From Microbacterium oleivorans (GTDB lineage Bacteria > Actinomycetota > Actinomycetes > Actinomycetales > Microbacteriaceae), in assembly GCF_001644225.1 (NCBI RefSeq), contig NZ_LSTV01000001.1:1-64000 (forward strand): 64,000 bases of DNA. The letters are read 5' to 3'. Positions 56,195 through 64,000 of the stretch are shown here, piece by piece. The position numbers were made by a program, and so were the translations under genes. A model generated the notes under the pieces. The model worked only from the letters and a program-made list of their open reading frames with translations, was not told the origin of the DNA and made no database searches. How positions within the stretch are numbered: the stretch's first letter is position 1; every line of letters starts with the position of its first letter.

Positions 56195-56796
56195 CGCAGC
56201 CCGACGTCACCGTCTCGGGAGAGCCCTGGCTCACGGGCCATGTGATCGACGCGGCCGACGTCCGCTCGGAGGACGGCGAGGGCGCCCTCGTCAGAGCCGG
56301 CCGCATCGTGGACGAGATCGAAGCGCGGCTCGTCGATGCCCGCGGCGACGAGCCTGACGGCGAGCTGATCCCGGGGACGCCGCTCCTCCGCCGCGGCGAG
56401 GTGTCGATCGTGCCCCTCTCGTGGGAGCCCCCGACGAGCGACGAGATTCGCGCGGCCGTGCGCGAGCGCGCCAGCGAACTGTGGCGGGGCATCCGCAGCG
56501 CCTGCGAGTACCGTCACGGCGTCGCCCTGGCCGTGGAGCCGGGCGACGGTGCGCCACCCAACGCCTATGTGCGGGCGTTGCAGCGACACGGGGTCCGCCG
56601 CGCCGACTGGTGGGGCTCCGACGACCGGGCGATCGTCCTCGTCGTGCACGGCGAACCGCTCCCGGCGCCCGCGTCGGCCAGTGCCGTCCACATCGTTCCT
56701 CTCGGATGGCTGTCGACGACCCGGCCGACGCGCAGGATCCCGCCCGTGGACCTGACGTGGTCGCCGGCGACGGACGGCCGTGGGGGCGACGGATGA
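56191..56796 (+). CDS. T7-locus paralogue B, function unknown
   Basis: 201 residues, soluble, sharing the IVPLSW, ALQRHGVRRADWW, VHIVPLGWL and DLTWS pattern with the products at 54326 and 56793. ATG at 56191 overlaps the effector stop (ATGA), so it is translated with that effector and is a candidate immunity or chaperone protein for it. Confidence 0.65.
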   Translation: MTQPDVTVSGEPWLTGHVIDAADVRSEDGEGALVRAGRIVDEIEARLVDARGDEPDGELIPGTPLLRRGEVSIVPLSWEPPTSDEIRAAVRERASELWRGIRSACEYRHGVALAVEPGDGAPPNAYVRALQRHGVRRADWWGSDDRAIVLVVHGEPLPAPASASAVHIVPLGWLSTTRPTRRIPPVDLTWSPATDGRGGDG

Positions 56797-57344
56797 CAGC
56801 CGCGACCCGGCAATTGACGATCCTCCCCGAGGAGGCGAGGCGCGCGCTGGTGAGCGCGTACGCGGCGCCGGCCGCAGCGGTCGAGGCGACGGATGACGGT
56901 CTGATCGAGGGGGCTGTGCCCGTGTTGGTCCGTGGGGACGCGCGGATCGTGCCGCTGGCGGAGTGGCATTCCGCGGGAACACCTGCGGACGCCGAGGAAC
57001 TCTGGCACTCGTTGAGCGCAGCGTGCCTGTATCGCGCGGGCAACTGGTCGCTGCTGGACCTCGACGCCGAGCGCGACGACGCGATCGGCGATTACACGGC
57101 GGCCCTGCGGGCTGTCGGTGCCACTCGGGTCCGGTACTGGATCTATCCGGACGGGGTCGGCGTGACGCTCGTGCGAGCCGAGGACGGGTCCCCGGAGGCG
57201 ACGCTATCCCTCGCCCTGCACCTCGTTCCCGACGGGTGGGTGTTCCACCGGTCGCCCGGCCCGAGCCAGGACGTCCCCGACCTTCGGTGGTCGTGGGGAG
57301 ACGTCGACGCGCTCAGCGCCGATGACCGAGGACTTAGTCTGTGA
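56793..57344 (+). CDS. T7-locus paralogue C, function unknown
   Basis: 183 residues, the shortest member of the paralogous trio: ARIVPLAEW, AALRAVGATRVRYWI, LHLVPDGWV and DLRWSWGDVD. ATGA overlap with paralogue B. The repeated domain with different N-termini suggests duplication and divergence to match different effectors. Confidence 0.65.
   Translation: MTAATRQLTILPEEARRALVSAYAAPAAAVEATDDGLIEGAVPVLVRGDARIVPLAEWHSAGTPADAEELWHSLSAACLYRAGNWSLLDLDAERDDAIGDYTAALRAVGATRVRYWIYPDGVGVTLVRAEDGSPEATLSLALHLVPDGWVFHRSPGPSQDVPDLRWSWGDVDALSADDRGLSL
57335..57340 (+). promoter_or_regulatory. Possible internal -10 in the type VII locus
   Basis: TAGTCT lies at the end of paralogue C, about 30 bases before the next ATG. 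It could let the secretion genes be expressed apart from the effector genes. Confidence 0.3.
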
Positions 57345-57369
57345 GAACGCTGATGAGAGGGCGGAACCG

Positions 57370-58233
57370 ATGAGTGCGATCGCGACGGATGTGACCGTGC
57401 GTATCTATGGTGCGAGCGAGCTGGGAGTGCTCGCGCAGACGGCTCCGGGGCCCGCGCACCCGCGGGTCGAGTACGTCGGCGGTGAGGTCTTCGTCGGGCT
57501 CGATCACCGTGATCGGGGCTCCGCCGTCACTCAGGGGGAGACGGAGGGGGCGGATGCCGGGTTCCGGGACGCCCTGCGCGCTGCGGTCCCGCTCGTCGGT
57601 GAGCTCCCCTCCGCGGTGGAGGGGACGGTGGTCATCGAGGACGAGGCGCTCGCCGCTGCGGTGCTGCTCGACCCGTCGCGGGTGGCGGGGCTCGAGCTCT
57701 CCGGCGACCCGGTGGTGTTCCCGTACGCCCGTGATCGAGTGGTCATCGTGGGTGCGGAGGATCAGGCCGCCATCGCGCGGACGCTGGACGTCGCGGAGGA
57801 GCTGTTCGACGCGGACCGGCCCCTGGTGAGCGCGCACCCGATGGTGCCGACCGACGAGGGGTGGGCGCCGTTCCCGTGGCGGGAGCGAGTGCCGGAGCTG
57901 GCGATGCGGTTCGAGCGCGTGCTGCGGTTGTTCTCGGTGCGCGCGTACGACGTGCAGACCGTCGCACTCCAGCGCCCCGACGTGCACATCGCGCCCGCGA
58001 AGATCCGGGTGCTGGAGTCGGGAGTGACGACGACATTCGCGACGTGGCCGCAGGGCACCGCGACGCTCCTGCCGGTGGTCGACAACGTCATCATCGCCGA
58101 CCCGTCGGGGACCCTCAGCGTCGCGACGCTGACCCAGTTCCTCGACGCCGCCGGTGACGCGGTCGTGCGCACCGGGCTCTCACCCGCGCGCTACTTCGTG
58201 CCCGGCGATCAGCCCGCAGCACCGACGGCATGA
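57370..58233 (+). CDS. Conserved-looking T7-locus protein of unknown function
   Basis: 287 residues, soluble, no signal peptide or membrane helix, no domain recognised. It opens MSAIATDVTVRIYG and appears to be mixed alpha/beta with an acidic middle. ATG at 57370 follows GAGAGG; an in-frame ATG at 57322 inside the previous gene is less likely. It overlaps the RDD-FHA gene by ATGA, so it probably belongs to the secretion machinery rather than to the effectors. Confidence 0.6.
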   Translation: MSAIATDVTVRIYGASELGVLAQTAPGPAHPRVEYVGGEVFVGLDHRDRGSAVTQGETEGADAGFRDALRAAVPLVGELPSAVEGTVVIEDEALAAAVLLDPSRVAGLELSGDPVVFPYARDRVVIVGAEDQAAIARTLDVAEELFDADRPLVSAHPMVPTDEGWAPFPWRERVPELAMRFERVLRLFSVRAYDVQTVALQRPDVHIAPAKIRVLESGVTTTFATWPQGTATLLPVVDNVIIADPSGTLSVATLTQFLDAAGDAVVRTGLSPARYFVPGDQPAAPTA

Positions 58234-59489
58234 TCTGGGAGATCGATCAGCCGGAGGACCGGCCGGACGGCGTCGACGCGATGGGTCGGCCCGACCCCGC
58301 GTACGCGGCCGCCCTGGGCCTCGTCCGTGCACCGTTCGGTCGTCGATCCCTCGCCTTCCTCCTCGACATCCTCATCTGGGCCCTCCTGCAGCTGCCGCTG
58401 TGGCTCGGGACCGTCCCGCTGCTCCTGAAGCTCGCGACCGGGGCGATCTCGCCCTATGGACTCGTCAACCACCCCGGCTTCGTGCTGGCCGTCGTGATGG
58501 CGAGTATCACCGTGGCGCTCTCGCTCGCCTTCCTCATCGTGCAGTGGGTCCTGCAGGCGCGGCGCGGACTGACGATCGGCAAGGGGTTCACGGGGCTCCG
58601 GAGCATCAACGTCCGCACGCTCGAGAAGCCCGGCGCCGGAGCCGTCCTGCTCCGTGCGCTCATCGTCGGCCTCGCCGGCGTCATCCCGGTCATCGGCACC
58701 GCGGTCATCCTCGCTTCACCCACCTTCGACCCGCAGGAGCGGGGCCGCGGGCTGCACGACCGTGCCGCGCGGATGTGGTTGGTCGACATCCGCCGCGGCC
58801 TGAACCCGTATGACGAGAAGCGGATGCGGATCGCCCGGAAGACCGTCAAGGCGGAGCCTGTCCCCGAACGTCCGGAGCGCCCGTCGCTCGCCACTCCCAC
58901 CCGGCCCGGCGCGCGTCCGGACTACCGTCCCGGCAACCGCATCAGCGCGGGGGTCCTCGGCGTGAACCGCGGACCCGACGGCCGCCCTGCGGCGACGGAG
59001 GATGCCGCGGCGTCGGCCGCTCCCGGGGTCATCGACGCCGCCCCCGGCCTCGCGACCCCCCGCGTCGCGCCCGCGCCGACGCCGGTACCGGGCCGCGAAG
59101 CCGCGCCCGCGCCCACACCCGAGCCCGCACCCGAGCCCGCGCCCGAGGTCGTGCCCGCGCCGTCGCCCCGGTGGGGCCTGCGCTTCGACACGGGGGAGAC
59201 GGTCGCCGTCACCGGGCCGCTCCTGATCGGTCGCGATCCCGACCCGGCGAGCGCACCGGGTGCCGAGCCGCACCGCCTGCTCGACGAGAGCCGTTCCCTC
59301 TCGAAGACCCACGCGATTCTGACGCCCACCGCCCACGGGCTCGAGGTCGTCGATCGCGGGTCCACCAACGGCAGCGCGGTCGTCCGTGCGGGCGTCGAGA
59401 CAGCGGCCGTCGCCGGGGTGGCACTCGCCGCGGCCGTCGGCGACACCATCCGCCTCGGAGACCGCCTCGCCGAGGTCGTCGCACTGTGA
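58230..59489 (+). CDS. RDD membrane protein with C-terminal FHA domain
   Basis: 419 residues: an RDD domain with three hydrophobic segments (about 40-65, 85-110 and 128-155), a basic stretch, a Pro/Ala/Glu-rich linker (about 265-310), and an FHA domain (about 313-419) with LLIGRDPD and the RSLSKTHAIL and DRGSTNGSAV motifs. FHA domains bind phosphothreonine, and RDD-FHA proteins accompany type VII secretion genes in actinobacteria. ATGA overlap with the preceding gene. Confidence 0.85.
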   Translation: MIWEIDQPEDRPDGVDAMGRPDPAYAAALGLVRAPFGRRSLAFLLDILIWALLQLPLWLGTVPLLLKLATGAISPYGLVNHPGFVLAVVMASITVALSLAFLIVQWVLQARRGLTIGKGFTGLRSINVRTLEKPGAGAVLLRALIVGLAGVIPVIGTAVILASPTFDPQERGRGLHDRAARMWLVDIRRGLNPYDEKRMRIARKTVKAEPVPERPERPSLATPTRPGARPDYRPGNRISAGVLGVNRGPDGRPAATEDAAASAAPGVIDAAPGLATPRVAPAPTPVPGREAAPAPTPEPAPEPAPEVVPAPSPRWGLRFDTGETVAVTGPLLIGRDPDPASAPGAEPHRLLDESRSLSKTHAILTPTAHGLEVVDRGSTNGSAVVRAGVETAAVAGVALAAAVGDTIRLGDRLAEVVAL

Positions 59490-59544
59490 TCGTCCCGCCC
59501 GCACCCGTCCGCCCGACGCGTCCCCACCCCATCGGAGAAGAGCA

Positions 59545-62500
59545 ATGCGGCTGAAGCTCACCCTGCACCGGCACGACAACGACCCCGTCGACATCGTCGT
59601 GACAGCCGACTCCACGGCGACCGTCGGCGACGTCGCGCGGTACATCGCAGCATCCGATCCCGCCCGGTCGACCACTTTCGCCGAGGACGACGTCCTCACC
59701 CTGTCGGTCGCGCCGCCGACCGCGTCCCGCGCCGTCGAACTGCCCCACGACCTGCCGATCGGCGAAGCGCCCCTCGGGTCGGGCTTCGCGGCATCCATCG
59801 TCAACTACGGCGCCGGATACATCCGCGCCGGACGCGGCGAGACCGTGGGCATCCTGCGAGCCACCGCCGGTCCGCTCGCCGGACAGGAGTTCGCCCTGTC
59901 GGCAGGTCACGTGTCCATCGGGCGCGACCCGAGCAACGACGTCGTGCTCACCGACCCCATGGTCTCGAAGCGCCACGCGCGACTCGAGGTCGGTGCGCAC
60001 GCCGAGGTCGTCGACCTGAACTCCGCCAACGGCGTCCTCGTCGACGGTGTCGAAGTGCAGCGTGTGCGCGTCGAGGACGGCCGGCCCTTCGTCATCGGCG
60101 CGACGACGCTCGTCGTCTACCTCACGAACGCGTGGGACGGTGCCGCCGCCGACGACCCGATCATCGAGCGTGGCGGCGGGCTGCTGTTCAACCGCAGTCC
60201 GCGCGTCGAGGTCCGCTACCCGGGCACGCGCTTCAAGCCGCCGCGCCTGCCCACCGAGAAGATCGGCAAGATCTTCCCCTGGCCGATTATGGTCGCACCG
60301 ATCCTCATGGGTGCCGCGCTGTTCGCGCTCAACGGCAACCCCCGCTCGCTCCTGCTGATCGTCATGACGCCGCTCATGGCGTTCGGCAACCTCATCAACC
60401 AGTCGGTTCAGAGCCGCAAGAGCGAGGACCACGAGCGCCTGCTCTTCGAGCGGCAGTTCGAGCAGCTGGAGGAGGACTTCTTCCGCGGCAAGCCCGAGGA
60501 GGAGGCGGCTCGCAACGCCGAGGCGCCGGCGGTCGCCGACGTCTTCGAGGAGGCGATGCGGCTCGGTCCATTGCTGTGGACCCGACGTCCCGAGCACTGG
60601 AACTTCCTCGCCCTGCGACTCGGGACCTGCTCGCTCCCCGCGCGCAATGGGATCGACGACGCCGAGACGCCCGACGGCCTGCCCGAGTACATCGACCGCG
60701 TCGATCGGTTGCGGCTGCGCTACGAGATGGTCGACGACGTCCCCGTCTTCGAGACGTTCCCCACCTCCGGTTCGATCGGCATCGCCGGTCCGCGCGCGCT
60801 CGTTGCCGATGCGATGCGCGGCGTGGCTGTGCAGGTGTTCGGCCTGCACGCGCCCAACGACGTCGTGACCGTCGCCTTCTCGGACTCGTCCTGGACGCCG
60901 GAGCTCGAGTGGCTCAAGTGGCTTCCGCACACGACCGCCGAGCGCAGCCCGTTCCGCTCGGCGCCGCTGGCCGATTCCGCGCCGAGTGCCGCGGGCCTGC
61001 TCAACTCGCTCGAGGAGTACGTCCGTCGTGCCTCGGGCGGTGGCCGCGAGGGCGAGCCCCGTGGCCCGTTCAAGGACGACTGGAATCCCCTCCTCTACGG
61101 GACGGATGTCGCTCGTGCCGCCGAGGACCGCGTCCGCACGCCCCCGATCTCGGTGGTCGTCTTCGTCACCGGCGATGCGCCGGTCGACCGCGGGCGCCTC
61201 ACCGACGTCCTCGAGCGCGGCGCCGACCACGGTGTCCACGCCGTGTTCATCTCCGAGACGGTCGAGTCGCTGCCCGCTGTCTGCCGCAGCTTCATCGAGC
61301 TGCGGAACGACCTCGCCGATGCGCGGGTCGGTCTCGTCCGCAACGGCGAGGCCTTCGAGCACGTCGCCGTCGAGGGGGTCTCGAACGCCTACATGGAGAT
61401 GTTCGCGCGACGCCTGTCGCCGGTGGTGGATGCCAGCACGGTCGTGCACGACGCGTCCGACATCCCCAACTCGGTCAACTTCCTGCAGCTCATCGACCCC
61501 GCGATCGCCGAGAACCCGCACGCGGCGATCGAGCGCTGGCAGCAGAACAACACGATCGTGGACCGCACGCCGACGCCGCGGCCCCGTCTGAAGAAGGCCG
61601 GCACGCTCCGCGCGATCATCGGGCAGGGGCCGAGCGACGCGATGGCGCTCGACCTGCGGACGCAGGGACCGCACGCGCTCGTGGGTGGCACGACCGGTTC
61701 GGGCAAGTCCGAGTTCCTGCAGGCGTGGGTGCTCGGCATGGCCGCCGCGCACAGCCCCGACCGCGTGACCTTCCTCTTCGTCGACTACAAGGGCGGCTCG
61801 GCCTTCGCCGACTGCGTCGACCTGCCGCACTGCGTCGGCCTCGTCACCGACCTCAACCCGCACCTCGTCCGCCGGGCGCTGACGAGCTTGCGCGCGGAGC
61901 TGCAGCACCGCGAGCACCTGCTGAACCGTAAGAAGGCCAAGGACCTCCTCGAACTCGAGAAGCGCCAGGACCCGGAGTGCCCGCCGTCGCTCGTGCTCGT
62001 CATCGACGAGTTCGCCGCCCTGGCCTCGGAGATGCCCGAGTTCGTGGACGGCGTCGTCGACATCGCCCAGCGCGGCCGCTCCCTCGGCATCCACCTCATC
62101 ATGGCGACCCAGCGCCCCGCCGGTGTCATCAAGGACAACCTCCGCGCGAACACGAACCTGCGCATCGCCCTCCGTATGGCGGATGAGGCGGACTCGCGCG
62201 ACGTGGTAGACGACGATGTCGCGGCGAGCTTCCCCGCGTCGGTCCCGGGGCGCGCGATCGCCAAGACCGGCCCCGGCCGCCTCGTGCCGTTCCAGTCCGC
62301 CTACACCGGCGGCTGGACGAGTCTGGAGGACACCGCGGTCGCCGAGGTGCGCGTCGCCGAGCTGCGTTTCGGTGCGGCCGCCGAGTGGGAGCCCGACCGC
62401 CCCGCCGAGTCGGACTCGCACGAGGAGGACCTCGGACCGAACGATCAGAGGCGTATCGTGTCGAACCTCGTGACCGCGTGCGAGGTCGCGGGTCTGCCGC

Positions 62501-64000
62501 GCCCCCGCCGTCCCTGGCTCGACGACCTGTCCGCTCTCGTCGACCTCGCGAACCTTGCGAACGAGGGCGACACCCGCATCCCCATCGCCCTCATGGACGT
62601 GCCCGAGAAGCAGCAGCAGGAGCCGGCGTTCTTCGTCCCCGACCGCGACGGATCCCTCGTCGTGTACGGCACGTCCGGGTCGGGCAAGTCGACCGTCCTC
62701 AAGACGATCGGTACGGCGGCGGGCATGCGACCGGACCGCGGCCGGGTCAACGTCTACTGCCTCGACTTCGCGACCGGCGCGCTCGGCGCGCTGTCGGCCC
62801 TCCCGCACGTCGGGTCGGTCGTCGACGGCTCTGACGTCGAGCGCATCCAGCGCCTGCTGCGCACCCTCGACGGCGAGATGGACCGCCGCGCGTCGGCGTT
62901 CTCGGCGGCCAGCGCCGCGACGCTGCAGGAGTACCGCGAGATCGCGGACCCCAACCTCTCGCGCATCATCCTGCTGATCGACAACTTCCCCGAGTTCAAG
63001 AAGGACTGGGAGGTGGCGCCCGGTCGCGGCCCGTTCTACCGCACCTTCATGCGGATCCTCGGCGAGGGGCGCACGCTCGGGGTGCACACGGTCCTCACGG
63101 CCGACCGCGGCAACGCGGTCCCGAGCGCCGTCGCCTCGAACATCTCGCGCAAGGTCGTCCTGCGGATGGGCGACCCGTCGCAGTACATGCTGCTGGGCAC
63201 TCCGCGCGACGTGCTCGACGAGCAGTCCGTCCCCGGGCGCGCCGTCATCGACGGTCACGAGGCGCAGATCGCCGTCCTCGGCGGAACCTCCAACGCCGTC
63301 GAGCAGACGAAGGCGCTCGGGGTCCTCGGCGACAAGCTCCGCGCGGAGGGCGTGCGCGATCTCCCCGAGATCGGCGCCCTTCCGACGGCGGTGCCGGCCA
63401 CGGACATGCCGGCCCGGGTCGACGGGATGCCGGTGTTCGGCGTCGCCGACGACACCCTCTCGGCGCACGGTTTCGAGCCGATCGGTTCGTTCGTGATCTC
63501 GGGGCCGCCGGCATCGGGTCGCACCAACGCTCTCAAGTCGCTCGTCATCGCGATGGAACGCTTCGACCCGGGCGTCCAGCTCTACCACTTCGGCAGCCGG
63601 CGCGCCGAGCTCAAGGACTTCCGTCCGTGGGTGAAGAGCGCCACCCGTCCCGACGACGAGAAGGAGTTGGCCACGGAGCTGGCCGAGCTCATCACGCGGG
63701 ATGTGTCGGACGGCCGCATCCTCATCGTGATCGAGGACATGCCGCACCTGTCGGACGGCCCCGCCGACCGTCCGATGCGCACCCTGCTGCAGGCGATGAA
63801 CGACAGTGAGCACATGCTGATCGGCGACGCCGAGATCTCGCGGGCGAGCGGCAGCATCGGTGTGCTGGGGGAGTGGAAGGCGGGCCGTCAGGGCATCGTC
63901 CTCAAGCCCGACACGTACGACGGCGAGGCGATCTTCAAGACGCCGTTCGGCCGGGTCAAGCGATCGGACTTCCCCGTCGGTCGAGGCATCTTCGTGCAGG
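59545..64000 (+). CDS. FHA-FtsK/SpoIIIE ATPase, EssC/EccC-like (partial, runs off the window)
   Basis: At least 1485 residues, open at the window edge. Order: a ubiquitin-like or degenerate FHA N-terminus (1-90), an FHA domain (about 105-200, VSIGRDPSNDVVL, MVSKRHARLEV), two membrane helices (about 240-285), then three FtsK-type ATPase domains. Walker A: GGTTGSGKS (Lys721), GTSGSGKST (Lys1048), and a degenerate GPPASGRTN with Arg1326 for Lys. Walker B: Asp821-Glu822, Asp1146-Asn1147 and Glu1397-Asp1398. It is the motor of a type VII-like secretion system. FHA at the N-terminus is the EssC layout of T7SSb rather than classical ESX EccC. GGAGAAGAG precedes the ATG. Confidence 0.92.
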   Translation, partial: MRLKLTLHRHDNDPVDIVVTADSTATVGDVARYIAASDPARSTTFAEDDVLTLSVAPPTASRAVELPHDLPIGEAPLGSGFAASIVNYGAGYIRAGRGETVGILRATAGPLAGQEFALSAGHVSIGRDPSNDVVLTDPMVSKRHARLEVGAHAEVVDLNSANGVLVDGVEVQRVRVEDGRPFVIGATTLVVYLTNAWDGAAADDPIIERGGGLLFNRSPRVEVRYPGTRFKPPRLPTEKIGKIFPWPIMVAPILMGAALFALNGNPRSLLLIVMTPLMAFGNLINQSVQSRKSEDHERLLFERQFEQLEEDFFRGKPEEEAARNAEAPAVADVFEEAMRLGPLLWTRRPEHWNFLALRLGTCSLPARNGIDDAETPDGLPEYIDRVDRLRLRYEMVDDVPVFETFPTSGSIGIAGPRALVADAMRGVAVQVFGLHAPNDVVTVAFSDSSWTPELEWLKWLPHTTAERSPFRSAPLADSAPSAAGLLNSLEEYVRRASGGGREGEPRGPFKDDWNPLLYGTDVARAAEDRVRTPPISVVVFVTGDAPVDRGRLTDVLERGADHGVHAVFISETVESLPAVCRSFIELRNDLADARVGLVRNGEAFEHVAVEGVSNAYMEMFARRLSPVVDASTVVHDASDIPNSVNFLQLIDPAIAENPHAAIERWQQNNTIVDRTPTPRPRLKKAGTLRAIIGQGPSDAMALDLRTQGPHALVGGTTGSGKSEFLQAWVLGMAAAHSPDRVTFLFVDYKGGSAFADCVDLPHCVGLVTDLNPHLVRRALTSLRAELQHREHLLNRKKAKDLLELEKRQDPECPPSLVLVIDEFAALASEMPEFVDGVVDIAQRGRSLGIHLIMATQRPAGVIKDNLRANTNLRIALRMADEADSRDVVDDDVAASFPASVPGRAIAKTGPGRLVPFQSAYTGGWTSLEDTAVAEVRVAELRFGAAAEWEPDRPAESDSHEEDLGPNDQRRIVSNLVTACEVAGLPRPRRPWLDDLSALVDLANLANEGDTRIPIALMDVPEKQQQEPAFFVPDRDGSLVVYGTSGSGKSTVLKTIGTAAGMRPDRGRVNVYCLDFATGALGALSALPHVGSVVDGSDVERIQRLLRTLDGEMDRRASAFSAASAATLQEYREIADPNLSRIILLIDNFPEFKKDWEVAPGRGPFYRTFMRILGEGRTLGVHTVLTADRGNAVPSAVASNISRKVVLRMGDPSQYMLLGTPRDVLDEQSVPGRAVIDGHEAQIAVLGGTSNAVEQTKALGVLGDKLRAEGVRDLPEIGALPTAVPATDMPARVDGMPVFGVADDTLSAHGFEPIGSFVISGPPASGRTNALKSLVIAMERFDPGVQLYHFGSRRAELKDFRPWVKSATRPDDEKELATELAELITRDVSDGRILIVIEDMPHLSDGPADRPMRTLLQAMNDSEHMLIGDAEISRASGSIGVLGEWKAGRQGIVLKPDTYDGEAIFKTPFGRVKRSDFPVGRGIFVQ

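Noticed and set aside
59209..63813. 1534-residue open frame on the minus strand opposite the FtsK gene
   Set aside because: It is a shadow: composition is dominated by Arg/Gly/Asp/Val repeats typical of the reverse frame of GC-rich genes, and the plus strand carries clear ATPase motifs.

Overview
The base composition (very GC-rich), codon use, gene families and gene order point to a high-GC Gram-positive actinobacterium. Microbacteriaceae, Microbacterium-like, is the best guess. This is inference from gene content and order (pcrA, sucCD, a PerM-type membrane gene, purN and purH resemble the mycobacterial Rv0949-Rv0957 neighbourhood), not a phylogeny. The window opens on the last bases of a 5S rRNA, so it lies just downstream of an rRNA operon. 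No insertion sequence, integrase, phage gene or CRISPR array was seen, and no gene-free stretch exceeds 300 bases.

Layout. 1-6000: an ABC-F ATPase, then guaB3, a SURF1 protein, a DUF3817 membrane protein and guaA (guanine nucleotide supply with a cytochrome oxidase assembly factor). 6100-13220: an orphan sensor kinase, a BI-1/YccA membrane protein, a glycerophosphodiesterase, an MFS transporter with a structured leader, and an ABC-2 exporter pair. 13370-18800: a large secreted subtilase, a small lipoprotein, a DUF1684 protein and an aldo/keto reductase, followed by an odd tRNA-like sequence on the minus strand. 18995-24400: a transmembrane Ser/Thr kinase and a divergent PspC/LiaRS-like envelope-stress module. 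24394-31060: a GT2 glycosyltransferase, a FUSC transporter, and a four-gene operon joining a GAF-PP2C phosphatase, a cellulose-synthase-like GT2, a STAS protein and an RsbW-like kinase. This looks like a partner-switch circuit wired to polysaccharide synthesis.

31100-38020: pcrA, SseB-family protein, a stand-alone LigD-type polymerase, an AI-2E family transporter and an ATP-dependent DNA ligase (a split end-joining set). 38066-44820: acyl-CoA dehydrogenase, TetR regulator, FAD/Rieske oxidoreductase, small multidrug export protein, a DesKR-like two-component pair and a phosphotransferase. 44950-52620: sucC, sucD, a purine permease, DUF2200, a PerM-like protein, purN and purH. A perfect 25-bp inverted repeat lies between sucD and the permease.

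52721 to the window end is the accessory highlight: a co-directional, tightly overlapping type VII secretion and polymorphic-toxin locus. It holds a WXG100-like helical protein, two effectors that share a 40-residue N-terminal segment but carry unrelated C-terminal domains, a likely immunity protein, three paralogous proteins of unknown function, an RDD-FHA membrane protein, and an EssC/EccC-like FHA-FtsK ATPase that runs off the window. One effector domain resembles CD38-type ADP-ribosyl cyclases.

A recurring regulatory theme is a TANNNT -10 hexamer 6-7 bases before the start codon, the mark of leaderless transcripts. It is visible before about fifteen genes and decides several start choices. 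In three places the TAG stop of the upstream gene forms the first half of that -10.
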